In this document: positions 8,987 to 17,384 of the stretch, in pieces
Layout: each line of letters opens with the position of its first letter
Numbering within the stretch: the first letter of the stretch is position 1
Assembly (NCBI RefSeq): GCF_014896945.1
Contig: NZ_CP054719.1
Location: 1,225,153 to 1,289,152 of the forward strand
Direction: 5' to 3'
DNA from: Candidatus Bodocaedibacter vickermanii
GTDB taxonomy: Bacteria; Pseudomonadota; Alphaproteobacteria; UBA6184
Length of the DNA: 64,000 bases
Translations under genes and position numbers: made by a program
The notes under the pieces: model-generated
What the model was told of the DNA's origin: nothing
The model's database searches: none
What the model saw: the letters and a program-made list of their open reading frames with translations, nothing else

Positions 8987-9790
8987 TGGCGGCTCAAGGG
9001 TGCTTTATGCACCAGAGCGGCATTGCCGCTATCAAATCGCGTCGACATACGTGAGAGAGTTGATACAGTTGGGGAATGTGTTGTGTAAGACCCACGATGC
9101 GATGTAGTTATCAGTGTGAAGGTCTTTGCAAAGCGAGGGGGCTTGATTTGACGGGGCGTGGAATGTCTCTAACGCGCGTACTTATGTTACCCGTATTTGG
9201 GTATACAACGTGACGCTGGTGGATGCAACGGCACGTTGCCGGCACGGGCGCGGAACCTAGTTTACAGCAACACACTTTTAACTATGACACGATGTATAGG
9301 CTGTATTTTTATTATTTTCGGTTCGTCAATCTTTTGTTAACGCTTGTAGGATATCGTATATTTAGTGCACTTACATAGTTTATTTTAGCCCACCGTTTCG
9401 TGAAGAAATGACGGATTGCTTCGTCTATTTAGCCTCGATTTAGGGAGTGGGTTTTGTCCCCCCCACCCGAAGGTCACTGAGGGTGTCTAGGGCACAACTG
9501 TTGAAAGTGATTTGAAAAAGAATGTTTTTGACAGCAAATCAATAGAACAGGTGAAATCATTGATAAAACAATTAATTGTGTCAATGATACAGAGATGTAT
9601 GAATTAAGCAATAGATATGCGACTAATTTACACAATATAAAGCTTTTTATAATATTCATAGCTTGGTGTTTAAGTGGGTGATTTTAATATCGTTAAACAC
9701 TTCTTCGAGTCACTTTCAACAGTTGTGGTGTCTAGGGCGGGGGGGGGGGGGTAAAAAAATCGCGTTAACTAAATCTTAACCTTTATTAAT
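8987..9790. repeat. Repeat-rich intergenic module, second copy at 52.9-53.4 kb
   Basis: No gene is supported between 8869 and 10188. Two stretches match the 52.9-53.4 kb block in the same order: 8988-9075 (GGCGGCTCAAGGG..., two hairpins of the cloverleaf element, third hairpin deleted) and about 9318-9490 plus 9728-9790 (GTCAATCTTTTGTTAAC, then GTTTCGTGAAGAAATGACGG, CTCGATTTAGGGAGTGGG, CACCCGAAGGTCACTGAGG). The middle part (9076-9300) includes the hairpin GCAACG-GCA-CGTTGC (9225-9239). A 13-base G run lies at 9739-9751. The module is split by a 235-bp insertion. Confidence 0.7.
9493..9727. mobile_element. MITE-like insertion with 18-bp inverted ends and 10-bp target duplication
   Basis: The ends are CACAACTGTTGAAAGTGA (9493-9510) and its exact reverse complement (9710-9727). 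GTGTCTAGGG occurs directly on both sides (9483-9492 and 9728-9737). The homologous block at 53.3 kb has the same flanking sequence uninterrupted (GGGTGACTAGGGCGGGG), an empty site. The 235-bp inside is AT-rich with no transposase, so the element is non-autonomous. The parent family is not identified; a 9-12 bp duplication would suit IS4-like groups. Confidence 0.8.
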
Positions 9791-9792
9791 TC

Positions 9793-10018
9793 GCAACCTG
9801 CGGTTGCATCCGTTAGGTTAGATCCGATGTGACCTGACACATGTTCTAGTAGCAACATTACATGTGTTCAGAAATTCAATAGTTTCAAACAGGTAAACTT
9901 ACTGAATGCGGGATTCAATGAGGTTCTCAAATAAATTCCTGAACTGTTGCAACGTTGTGTTTCACAATCCGTGTCAGGTCACATCGGATCTAACCTAACG
10001 AGTGCAGCGTGACGCTGC
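9793..10018. repeat. Inverted pair of dispersed repeat units
   Basis: A 30-bp sequence at 9811-9840 recurs as an exact reverse complement at 9971-10000 (core TCCGATGTGACCTGACAC). Each copy is capped on its outer side by a variable-stem hairpin: GCAACC-TGC-GGTTGC (9793-9807) and GCAGCG-TGA-CGCTGC (10004-10018). The spacer includes AAATTCCTGAACTGTTGC, a block also seen at 53.65 kb. Confidence 0.85.
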
Positions 10019-10092
10019 CAACGTGCCGTTGGATCCATTAGGCAATACGGTTTGTAAAAATTGAGATCTCCAAGGCATTGGGTGGTTTTTTA

Positions 10093-10145
10093 TAATCCGT
10101 GTCTGTGCGAATCGGATCTAACTTATGGGTGCAGCATCATGCTGC
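10093..10145 (+). repeat. Dispersed repeat unit with GCAGCA-TCA-TGCTGC hairpin
   Basis: TAATCCGTGT, CGAATCGGATCTAACTTATGGG and the hairpin at 10131-10145. It lies 43 nt beyond the stop of the LuxR-type gene. Confidence 0.85.
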
Positions 10146-10188
10146 TTTTCTTCAATACCATCTTGCATAAATTATATTGTTGGTTGTT

Positions 10189-10671
10189 TTATTGTGCCGA
10201 ATTTACGTTAATAAACTCAATGATTCGTTCTTCGGCAGTTTTAAAAATAGCATTAACATTGAGTGGCCTGTCTGCGGAGATATGCTGTGGATACAACCCT
10301 ATGCCGATAACGATGGTTTCTGATTCATTTGGAAACGTGTGTTTTAATACTTTAGAAAAGCCTTTGACGTGTCCAATGAATGCGGTGCGATATTCTAAAA
10401 AGCGGCTGTCAGTCATACTCATAGTCCAGCTTAAAAGAGTTTCTTTTTCAGGTTCAACAGTCAACAGTCCATCTTTTACAATGGGGTCGACAAACCACAA
10501 TTCTTTTGCGATATATTCTTCCATCCAGGTTGCATTATTACACGCATAGAAATTGGGTATTCCGTTAACGCTTCGGAATACACCAATATAAATATGCTTG
10601 AATATAGAATCTGCTAGAATAAAATCCTTTGCGATCAAACAACGATCGTAAAATGATTTGGATGATGCCAT
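10189..10671 (-). CDS. LuxR-type autoinducer-binding domain protein without HTH
   Basis: The 160 residues match the ligand domain of LuxR/TraR-type quorum sensors. W49, Y53, D62-P63 and W82 line up in order and nearly in spacing with the acyl-homoserine-lactone contacts of that family (W57, Y61, D70, W85 in TraR). The DNA-binding HTH that normally follows is absent and the frame ends naturally. Possible roles are a ligand sink, a partner that blocks a full-length LuxR, or a sensor reused for another ligand. The ATG lies 1 nt after the stop of the upstream transporter gene, so the two are surely co-translated. The fold assignment is by motif only. Confidence 0.65.
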   Translation of the reverse strand: MASSKSFYDRCLIAKDFILADSIFKHIYIGVFRSVNGIPNFYACNNATWMEEYIAKELWFVDPIVKDGLLTVEPEKETLLSWTMSMTDSRFLEYRTAFIGHVKGFSKVLKHTFPNESETIVIGIGLYPQHISADRPLNVNAIFKTAEERIIEFINVNSAQ

Positions 10672-10672
10672 G

Positions 10673-11938
10673 TTAATCCCGATACATTTGAGTAGCAGTA
10701 AGTTGTCGAGATCGTTGAGTCAATAAAAGAGCAACACACAATACAGAAGAAGTGATCATCACCCATAATGCGGGGCTTCCATTATTTTGAATCATCAGTT
10801 TAGAGATCTGGGGAGTTAAGCCTCCTAAAACACCTGTACCTAAGGAAAAGCTAAACGAGACCGCACTATATCGATTCGTGTTTGGAAATAGCTCTTGCAT
10901 ATAAATATGTTGAGGGCCTGCATGTAATCCGATTAAGCATCCAAAAATCAATTGTCCTAATATCGCTTGAGTAAAAGAACCTGATAGCAGCAATGAAAAC
11001 GTCGGTGCAATCAATAGAACACTTAGGATTCCTGCAGTAACCATAATATAAATTTTGTTTGCTTTGATTTTATCAGATAGATAGCCAGAAAATACACACA
11101 TGCTTGCAAACGAGACCAATCCAATAAAGCTTAATGCATAGATTTCATTTCGAGTAAATCTGTGTAATTCAGTTAAGATAGACGTGGGGGTAATGAGTGT
11201 AAACATCATATACGCCAGAACTGCTGTTTGACCAGCAATTAGAGCAGTCAGTAGCATCTGAAGTTTATAGTGACGAAACGCATCTAAAATCGGGGTGGTT
11301 ACGAAAGATTTTTCTTGCAAAGCCTTTTGAAATTCTGGGCTTTCCAAATTCTTTCGTCGAACATAATAACCAAATAATGCGATACACATACCAAATAAAA
11401 ATGGAACCCGCCATGCCCATTCTGGGAATGTATTGTTAGTGAAAATAAAGGATACAATCGTTGCAAACAACAATCCGGAGGCAGACGACGCGGTCATCAT
11501 TCCGCTGACTAAGCCTCGGTGTTTGGGCTCTTGGTGTTCTAAGGCAAAAATAGCGGCACCGTTGTATTCGCCGCCCGTACAAAATCCTTGTAAAATTCGA
11601 ACGCTGACTAAAATAATTGGCGCCAATATACCGATAGTTTCATAGGTGGGCAGAATGGTGATAATAAAGCTTGGGATAGCCATTAAATACATGGATAGGC
11701 TAAGCGCCAAACGCCGGCTGTAACGATCACCGATGTATCCAAATATTAATCCGCCTAATGGACGTGCGATTAAACCAATGGAAAATACACCGACACCGTT
11801 TAAGAAAAGGGTGGACACGGGGTCAGAGTTTGGAAAAAATAAGGTTGTAAATAACCCGGCTAAAGCCCCATACAATGCAAAATCATAGAATTCTAGGGTG
11901 TTTCCGATAAAAGAAGAAAAGACAGCGCGTTTATTCAT
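10673..11938 (-). CDS. MFS transporter, MHS/ProP-like
   Basis: The 421-residue protein has 12 predicted membrane helices and the MHS start GNTLEFYDFALYGALAGLF, loop FGYIGDRYSRRLAL, and helix 4-5 motif RILQGFCTGGEYNGAAIFALE. This is the proline/betaine or dicarboxylate proton symporter family; in this gene the family motifs are more typical than in the paralogue at 7.5 kb. The ribosome site AAGGAG lies 8 nt before ATG. The downstream HTH-less LuxR-type gene follows after 1 nt, suggesting the transporter and sensor share regulation or ligand. Confidence 0.88.
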   Translation of the reverse strand: MNKRAVFSSFIGNTLEFYDFALYGALAGLFTTLFFPNSDPVSTLFLNGVGVFSIGLIARPLGGLIFGYIGDRYSRRLALSLSMYLMAIPSFIITILPTYETIGILAPIILVSVRILQGFCTGGEYNGAAIFALEHQEPKHRGLVSGMMTASSASGLLFATIVSFIFTNNTFPEWAWRVPFLFGMCIALFGYYVRRKNLESPEFQKALQEKSFVTTPILDAFRHYKLQMLLTALIAGQTAVLAYMMFTLITPTSILTELHRFTRNEIYALSFIGLVSFASMCVFSGYLSDKIKANKIYIMVTAGILSVLLIAPTFSLLLSGSFTQAILGQLIFGCLIGLHAGPQHIYMQELFPNTNRYSAVSFSFSLGTGVLGGLTPQISKLMIQNNGSPALWVMITSSVLCVALLLTQRSRQLTATQMYRD

Positions 11939-12042
11939 TAAAGAACTCCTTTCAACAATCTATTCTGAATGATACTTCTATGATTATATATATTCTTCTG
12001 TAAATATTTTGCAATAGGAAAAAAATTTGTTATGGTGGGCTT

Positions 12043-12780
12043 ATGACTTTAGAACTATTAAATCAGCGCAAGTGCGCGTATTACGAGCCTACACAAAATC
12101 AAATGGGATATATGACAACCCATATTGACCAGGTGGGGCATGCCTTTTTAAATTTTGCACAACATATTAACGCTCCTGTAATTGATATTGGCGCGGCATA
12201 CGGTCATATTGTGTTAGAAGCAGCCTCACGGAAAATTAATATCATTGCAAATGATTTGGATCCCAGGCATTTAGATATTATTTCACAGAGGGCGAACGAA
12301 CAGCAATTGCCATATATTACGCCGTTATTGGGGAAGTTTCCGGAACAGTTGCAAATTCAGCCTAATTCTTTGGGGGCTGTTTTAATTTGTCGAGTCTTAC
12401 ACTTTTTCCCGCCCAACGACTGGATAGAGGCAGCGCGGACGCTATACCAATGGTTGATGCCTGGGGGAAAGCTGTTTATGACCAATGAATCCCCATATTT
12501 TGGAACCATGCGCAAATTCATTCCCGTATACTTAGAACGCAAACGCAGGGGGCATCCGTGGCCCGGAATGATGACGGGTATGGAGCATTTCGATGACACA
12601 CGAAAGAAAGATGTGAATTCGGTGATTAATTTACTGAGCGTGACGGAGACGCAAGCGGTTCTTGAGGATGTAGGTTTTCATATTGAACGTATCGAATATT
12701 TGGATCGAAAAGGAATGTATCCAGAGGATGCGTTATATGATGGACGGGAAACCGTTGGCGTCATTGCTGTAAAGATATAG
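12043..12780 (+). CDS. Class I SAM-dependent methyltransferase
   Basis: The 245-residue protein has motif I VIDIGAAYGHIVLEA (about residue 46), an acidic motif II end (ANDLDPRH), and motif post-I to III layout ending in LMPGGKLFMTNESPYFG. The substrate cannot be told; the C-terminal half (WPGMMTGMEHFDDTRKK) is not one I recognise. It is divergent from the transporter operon on the left, with a short intergenic region that must hold both promoters, and faces a lipoprotein gene across a shared terminator. Confidence 0.75.
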   Translation: MTLELLNQRKCAYYEPTQNQMGYMTTHIDQVGHAFLNFAQHINAPVIDIGAAYGHIVLEAASRKINIIANDLDPRHLDIISQRANEQQLPYITPLLGKFPEQLQIQPNSLGAVLICRVLHFFPPNDWIEAARTLYQWLMPGGKLFMTNESPYFGTMRKFIPVYLERKRRGHPWPGMMTGMEHFDDTRKKDVNSVINLLSVTETQAVLEDVGFHIERIEYLDRKGMYPEDALYDGRETVGVIAVKI

Positions 12781-12834
12781 CCAATCACGGGTAAAATGAA
12801 CTTGCGAAAGCTGGGGTAGTCCCTGTATTTTCTG

Positions 12835-12890
12835 CCTGAAATCCGTGTTCTACCACATCGGATCTACCTCAAGAGTGCAGCATGACGCTG
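12835..12890 (+). repeat. Dispersed repeat unit after the methyltransferase
   Basis: ATCCGTGTTCTACCACATCGG block followed by the imperfect hairpin GCAGC-ATGAC-GCTGT (12877-12891). Confidence 0.8.
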
Positions 12891-12894
12891 TATA

Positions 12895-12921
12895 AAAAAG
12901 CCCCCGGATTGGGGGCTTTTT
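12895..12921. terminator. Bidirectional terminator between convergent genes
   Basis: AAAAAGCCCCC (12895-12905), loop GGATT, GGGGGCTTTTT (12911-12921). It serves the methyltransferase on the plus strand and the lipoprotein gene on the minus strand. Confidence 0.95.
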
Positions 12922-12943
12922 GCGTAATGGAGTAGTCGTTAGA

Positions 12944-14935
12944 TTAGCGGTCTAAGCTTACGTTTAGTGCTGCTGAAGAACCAGCAACGGTATCCAACGC
13001 TAGGTTAGAGCTGAATGATACACCACTGTTTAAGTTCAATGATGATGACCATTCAACAGATCCACTGAATCCAGTTGTTGATCCAAGATCTTTAGAGTTT
13101 GCACTCCAATTTTTTGAACCGTATCCAGCTTTTGCAAGCAAGCGTGTATCGATTGAATACGTATCTGCTGCTAATTTAGCAACCTCTGCATCCAAACCAA
13201 CATATGCTGTTGTTTCGTTCAAGTTTAGACCACTGCGGTCTAATTGACGGTGAGCCACTTGTACGAATGGAGATACGAATTCAGTATCTAACCCCAATGT
13301 TACTTGAGAGCGTAGACCTGACCAGTTGCTGTTGTGAACTTCAGTTGCAGACACAGATCCAATTTGACCTTCAACAAAGAATGATCCAAATGAATGAGAT
13401 GCCACTACAGATGTTTCCAATTGACGGCTGTCAATTCCGAAACCCGCACCGCTGTTTGCATACCCTTGAATTGCACCAATTACAGTGTTACCCAAACGGT
13501 AAGCAACAGATCCCGTTGCAGCGTCAGTTGCTTTTGCAGACGACACATCGCCTTTTAATTGAACGAATAAAGGCATGCCCAAGTCAACAGATTGACCTGC
13601 AACGCCGTTTACCTTAAAGGCACTGCCATCCACCAATCCTGTTACAGCTGTACGTGCTGTACGTAAAGATACATTTCCGGATAGATCTTTAATCGATCCA
13701 GATGAAAGTGCTGCAGCTAGATATTCCTCAGCTGCCGCTGCTGTTGCAGGATCTTTAATAAAATATTGTAAGTTTGAAGCTCTGATTAGATCAATACAAC
13801 GATTCTTTACAAGGGTTTGAATGCGTTGACCACCTGCTTGATCTGTAAAACGACCACTCATCCACTCATCTAAAGTGTGAGTTGTTGCAGGAGCTCTTGC
13901 AATACTTTGAGAAACAGTGATAAATTTAGAAAACTTTGTAACTATATCCAAAGCAAGATCGTCAGCGGTTAAGGAGCACGCTAATAACTTTGGTTTAATT
14001 TCAGCAAAGTAAGCTTTATACGCATCATCAAATCCTGCCGCTGTTCCAAAAGTTCCACTTAAACCGCGCTTGATCTCGAGTGCCGAATGATCAAACACTG
14101 AAAGAAAATCACTGTTCTGAGCGATTGTTGCGTTTATTTCTTCTAGGTGTGCGCTAATATTAGTTCTAACATTAAGGTATAGGGCTCTTTTGCGATCAAC
14201 GTTATCTATCATCTCTGTTAAAGACGCAATAACTTGAGCTGATTTCTGTGCAAAATCTTCTCTTAATTTCTCAAGCTTGGCTGGAGTGGCTGCATCATTC
14301 GCAGTAGAAGGTGTTGTCGCTGTGATTTGATACTTTAAGAATTCGTTATAGTAGGTGTCTTCTAATGCATTTCTACCGAAGATGTAGTCAACAAGCTTAG
14401 CATTGAGATCGTCAATTACTTTTTTGCGACTTGTTGGCATTTTAGATAATGCCTCTGTTAGTTTTGCAGCAACGGCTACAGAGTCAGCATAGTTAACAGG
14501 GGCAGATTTGCTAAGTTCTCCTAAGTCAAATGACCTATTTAAATCATCAACAGATTTTTTAATAGAGGCTAGTGTGTCTTTATCATAATTCAATAATGCA
14601 AGTTTTGCTTTATTCATAGCATCTCTGGAAACCGTTGGAATTGTAGGAACTGATACATCAAAAGCGGTTAACATTTCGTTCAATTGTGCCGCTCCTGCAT
14701 CAGCGTGTACAGCAAGTTCTTTTTGACTTTCATCGATTGCTTGTGCAGCTTTTCTTTTAGCTTCTTCTGCTTGGGCTTCTTCTGTTTTTGCGGTTTCTAA
14801 AGCAGCTTTAACTTTTCCTTCTGCCTGACTGGCTGGTGATGAATCCGATGCTGGATCACCACACGCTGTTAATAGAGCGCTGGCAGAGATTAAAGATGCA
14901 GTTAATAGTAGATTTTTTAAAGTTTCATTACGCAT
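12944..14935 (-). CDS. Large lipoprotein with helical N-part and beta-rich C-part
   Basis: The 663-residue product begins with a lipoprotein signal (LISASALLTACGDP, lipobox LTAC near residue 25). Residues about 35-80 are an Ala/Glu/Lys coiled coil, residues 90-420 are mostly helical, and residues about 430-663 alternate short hydrophobic beta strands (SFFVEGQIGSVSATEV, SQVTLGLDTEFVSPFVQVAH, TAYVGLDAEVAKL) like an autotransporter-type or porin-type barrel. It lacks the usual terminal aromatic residue, ending LNVSLDR. No named family is recognised. It may be a surface protein anchored in the outer membrane. It is transcribed alone towards a shared terminator. Confidence 0.65.
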   Translation of the reverse strand: MRNETLKNLLLTASLISASALLTACGDPASDSSPASQAEGKVKAALETAKTEEAQAEEAKRKAAQAIDESQKELAVHADAGAAQLNEMLTAFDVSVPTIPTVSRDAMNKAKLALLNYDKDTLASIKKSVDDLNRSFDLGELSKSAPVNYADSVAVAAKLTEALSKMPTSRKKVIDDLNAKLVDYIFGRNALEDTYYNEFLKYQITATTPSTANDAATPAKLEKLREDFAQKSAQVIASLTEMIDNVDRKRALYLNVRTNISAHLEEINATIAQNSDFLSVFDHSALEIKRGLSGTFGTAAGFDDAYKAYFAEIKPKLLACSLTADDLALDIVTKFSKFITVSQSIARAPATTHTLDEWMSGRFTDQAGGQRIQTLVKNRCIDLIRASNLQYFIKDPATAAAAEEYLAAALSSGSIKDLSGNVSLRTARTAVTGLVDGSAFKVNGVAGQSVDLGMPLFVQLKGDVSSAKATDAATGSVAYRLGNTVIGAIQGYANSGAGFGIDSRQLETSVVASHSFGSFFVEGQIGSVSATEVHNSNWSGLRSQVTLGLDTEFVSPFVQVAHRQLDRSGLNLNETTAYVGLDAEVAKLAADTYSIDTRLLAKAGYGSKNWSANSKDLGSTTGFSGSVEWSSSLNLNSGVSFSSNLALDTVAGSSAALNVSLDR

Positions 14936-15071
14936 GTTTGTTTACCTTTTTTATTATTCATTTATAAAACCTAACATTAAAAGGTTAACAATGTGTGAAC
15001 GTTTGATCAACCAAAATAAAAATCTTGCATTTTTATGAAAAAACGATATTATACAGCCCATAAGGTGTTGA

Positions 15072-15147
15072 TCCCCGATAGCTCAGTCGGTAGAGCAAAT
15101 GGCTGTTAACCATTGGGTCGCTGGTTCGAATCCGGCTCGGGGAGCCA
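15072..15147 (+). tRNA. tRNA-Asn(GTT)
   Basis: Acceptor TCCCCGA pairs with TCGGGGA; anticodon stem AATGG/CCATT encloses loop CTGTTAA (anticodon GTT); T-arm CTGGTTCGAATCCGG; encoded CCA. All four arms pair. Confidence 0.97.
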
Positions 15148-15163
15148 CCTTATTTTTTTCTTC

Positions 15164-15238
15164 GTCCCCTTCGTCTAGCGGTTAGGACATCACCCTCTCA
15201 CGGTGGAAACACGGGTTCGATTCCCGTAGGGGATACCA
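15164..15238 (+). tRNA. tRNA-Glu(CTC)
   Basis: Acceptor GTCCCCT pairs with AGGGGAT; anticodon loop CTCTCAC gives CTC; T-arm ACGGGTTCGATTCCCGT; encoded CCA. It follows tRNA-Asn by 16 nt and probably shares its transcript with sfsA, which starts 22 nt downstream. Confidence 0.95.
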
Positions 15239-15259
15239 ATTTTCTTAGATTGTTGTTAT

Positions 15260-15982
15260 ATGCAATTTTCCTCAATTTTATTACACGGTCGATTAATTCA
15301 ACGATATAAACGTTTTTTTGCGGATATCGAATTATTGGATGGCACCGTGATCACGGCGCATTGCCCCAATACAGGATCGATGCAGGGCGTGTTAACTCCT
15401 GGAAATTCTGTGTGGGTATCTCAATCCAATGATCCGAAGCGTAAGTTAAAATATACGTGGGAACTGGTTGAAATTGATGGAACCTATGTGGGTGTCAACA
15501 CTCAAAACCCCAATCGAATTGTGGGCGATGCTCTAATGGCAGGCTACATCCCAACGCTTGCACCCTATACAACCATTCAAGCCGAAGTAAAATATGGTAC
15601 AGAAAATTCTCGTATTGATTATTTGTTAACCGATAAAAATGATAATCGATGCTATGTCGAAGTGAAGAATGCTCATTATTCAAAAATAGAGCAGAATGGT
15701 CGAGTTGGCATTTTCCCTGATTCAAAAACAACCCGTGGCGTTAAGCATTTGTATGAATTAATGCGGATGGTTGACCAAGGTCACAGAGCCGTATTGATTT
15801 ACTGTTTACAACGGGGAGACTGTGAATCTTTGCGATTTGGGGTTGAATTTGATCCCGTATATGCTAAAACTGCAGTCATGGCTTTGAAACATGGGGTGGA
15901 AATGCTGCCGTACAGTTGTGCAATTACGCAACAAGGGATTACCCTGTACACCCCTCTAAACCTAATTGTGGAGATAGAGTGA
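15260..15982 (+). CDS. sfsA: SfsA family protein
   Basis: The 240 residues fit SfsA end to end: N-terminal OB-like part with LIQRYKRFFADIELLDG and AHCPNTGSMQG, then the nuclease-like core SRIDYLLT and CYVEVKNAHY (acidic residues of a PD-(D/E)XK-like fold), and FPDSKTTRGVKHLYELM. SfsA was named for sugar fermentation stimulation; its biochemical role is unsettled, with nucleic-acid binding suggested. Its stop TGA overlaps the GTG start of map, so the pair is coupled. Confidence 0.93.
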   Translation: MQFSSILLHGRLIQRYKRFFADIELLDGTVITAHCPNTGSMQGVLTPGNSVWVSQSNDPKRKLKYTWELVEIDGTYVGVNTQNPNRIVGDALMAGYIPTLAPYTTIQAEVKYGTENSRIDYLLTDKNDNRCYVEVKNAHYSKIEQNGRVGIFPDSKTTRGVKHLYELMRMVDQGHRAVLIYCLQRGDCESLRFGVEFDPVYAKTAVMALKHGVEMLPYSCAITQQGITLYTPLNLIVEIE

Positions 15983-16728
15983 GTTTACGTTTATATAAAC
16001 CTGAAGATTTTGCCCCCATGCGAAAAGCTGGGAAATTAGCGTCTCAAGTATTAGATATGGTGACTGAGCATATTCGCCCAGGCATCACAACAAATGAGAT
16101 TGATCGATTGTGTCATGACTTTATTTTAAAACATGGCGCAACGCCGTCTCCATTAGGATATCGAGGGTATCCAAAATCTGTATGTACATCGGTGAATCAT
16201 GTGGTGTGCCATGGAATCCCAAGCGATAAAAAGCTGCAAGAAGGCGATATAGTTAACGTGGATGTAACGGTGAATTTGAACGGATATCATGGCGACAATA
16301 GCCGAATGTACGGGATTGGTAAAGTTGGAGTAGCCGCTCAAAAATTAATGGATACCACCTATGAAGCGTTGATGGGTGCCATTTCAATTTTGAAACCAGG
16401 CATTACGTTGGGGGATATCGGTCATACAATACAATCGTATGTAGAGCCAAAAGGATATAGTGTCGTGCGTGATTTTTGTGGTCATGGGATTGGGACATCG
16501 ATGCACCATGAACCCGAGGTATTGCACTATGGAAAGCCTGGCACAGGACATGTGTTGCAACCCGGTTTTTTCTTTACGATTGAACCCATGATCAACCAGG
16601 GACGCCCTGAAACAAAAATACTGGCAGATGGGTGGACAGCCGTAACCCGAGATCGGTCGTTGTCAGCTCAGTGGGAACATACGATCGCCATTACCGATGA
16701 TGGATACGAGATTTTTACGATGTCATAA
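15979..16728 (+). CDS. map: Methionine aminopeptidase, type I
   Basis: Map removes the initiator methionine from new proteins, using a two-metal centre. Metal ligands are visible: the two aspartates in IVNVDVTVNLNGYHGDNSR, the histidine in GHGIGTSMHHEPE, and glutamates in FTIEPMIN and QWEHTIAI. GTG at 15979 overlaps the sfsA stop, has GGAG about 7 nt upstream and gives the usual 249-residue length; the longer frame upstream lies inside sfsA and is not homologous. It ends before a strong terminator. Confidence 0.95.
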   Translation: MSLRLYKPEDFAPMRKAGKLASQVLDMVTEHIRPGITTNEIDRLCHDFILKHGATPSPLGYRGYPKSVCTSVNHVVCHGIPSDKKLQEGDIVNVDVTVNLNGYHGDNSRMYGIGKVGVAAQKLMDTTYEALMGAISILKPGITLGDIGHTIQSYVEPKGYSVVRDFCGHGIGTSMHHEPEVLHYGKPGTGHVLQPGFFFTIEPMINQGRPETKILADGWTAVTRDRSLSAQWEHTIAITDDGYEIFTMS

Positions 16729-16745
16729 AGTTTTGATGAGGATAT

Positions 16746-16784
16746 AATAAATAGGGGGCTGTTTTATACAGCCCCCTATTTATT
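16746..16784. terminator. Bidirectional terminator between map and a lipoprotein gene
   Basis: A perfect 16-bp inverted repeat (16746-16761 and 16769-16784, core AGGGGGCTG/CAGCCCCCT) with loop TTTTATA, flanked by A and T tracts. Confidence 0.92.
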
Positions 16785-16796
16785 TGTTACACGATA

Positions 16797-17282
16797 TTAG
16801 AATGATGTTTTAATAAAATCAGTTGCAACATCTACAGCAGATTCAACTGCGGAATCGATACTTCCACCCGCAAGTCCACTTCCAATTTTTCCTTCAGCTT
16901 GGACTTTGCCAATCTGAGTTCCATCGCGTTTAAGAAAAACTAATTCTATCGTTAGTGATCCTTCTCCGGAGTTGCCTAGACCGCCAAATAGGTAGCGCTT
17001 AAAGCGGCTGCCTTCATCATATTGAATAAATCTAAAGACTACTTGAATATCATCACCTTCGGTTAGGTGAGTTTCTTTGTACAGTTTTTCTTTAAACTTT
17101 TTTTCAAATGTATCAACAGATTCTCTTGGAACTGCAAGGGTATGCTTTCCTTCTTTAACGCTGATACTTTGTTTTTTTTCGGAATCATTGATCGGGTCTA
17201 AAACGGTTAATTTTCCAGCACCACATCCCTGAATCGCCAAGGCAAAAAAGCCTACGGCTAAAAGTGATAAATATTTTTTCAT
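16797..17282 (-). CDS. DUF4410-like lipoprotein
   Basis: The 161-residue protein has a lipoprotein signal ending LAIQGCGAG. The stretch IQVVFRFIQYDEGSRFKRYL followed by a Gly-rich segment and SLTIELVFL resembles DUF4410 outer-membrane-associated lipoproteins of unknown role, and the Ala/Gly/Ser-rich end (ESAVDVATDFIKTSF) fits that family. It is divergent from radC with a short shared promoter region of about 100 bp. Confidence 0.65.
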   Translation of the reverse strand: MKKYLSLLAVGFFALAIQGCGAGKLTVLDPINDSEKKQSISVKEGKHTLAVPRESVDTFEKKFKEKLYKETHLTEGDDIQVVFRFIQYDEGSRFKRYLFGGLGNSGEGSLTIELVFLKRDGTQIGKVQAEGKIGSGLAGGSIDSAVESAVDVATDFIKTSF

Positions 17283-17384
17283 GTTTTTTTCTCCGTGTTA
17301 AAAAGTGAATATATAATATTATTCATTCAAAGTGAATACAGCTTTTACTCTTTCTTAGGAGATTGTGGGGTATACCATGATATT

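Noticed and set aside
9474..9659. Small frame in the MITE-like insertion
   Set aside because: It runs out of the element through its inverted end into flanking DNA and has no transposase features.
10061..10549. 162-residue plus-strand frame
   Set aside because: It is antisense to the LuxR-type gene, whose conserved residues are clear; no ribosome site.
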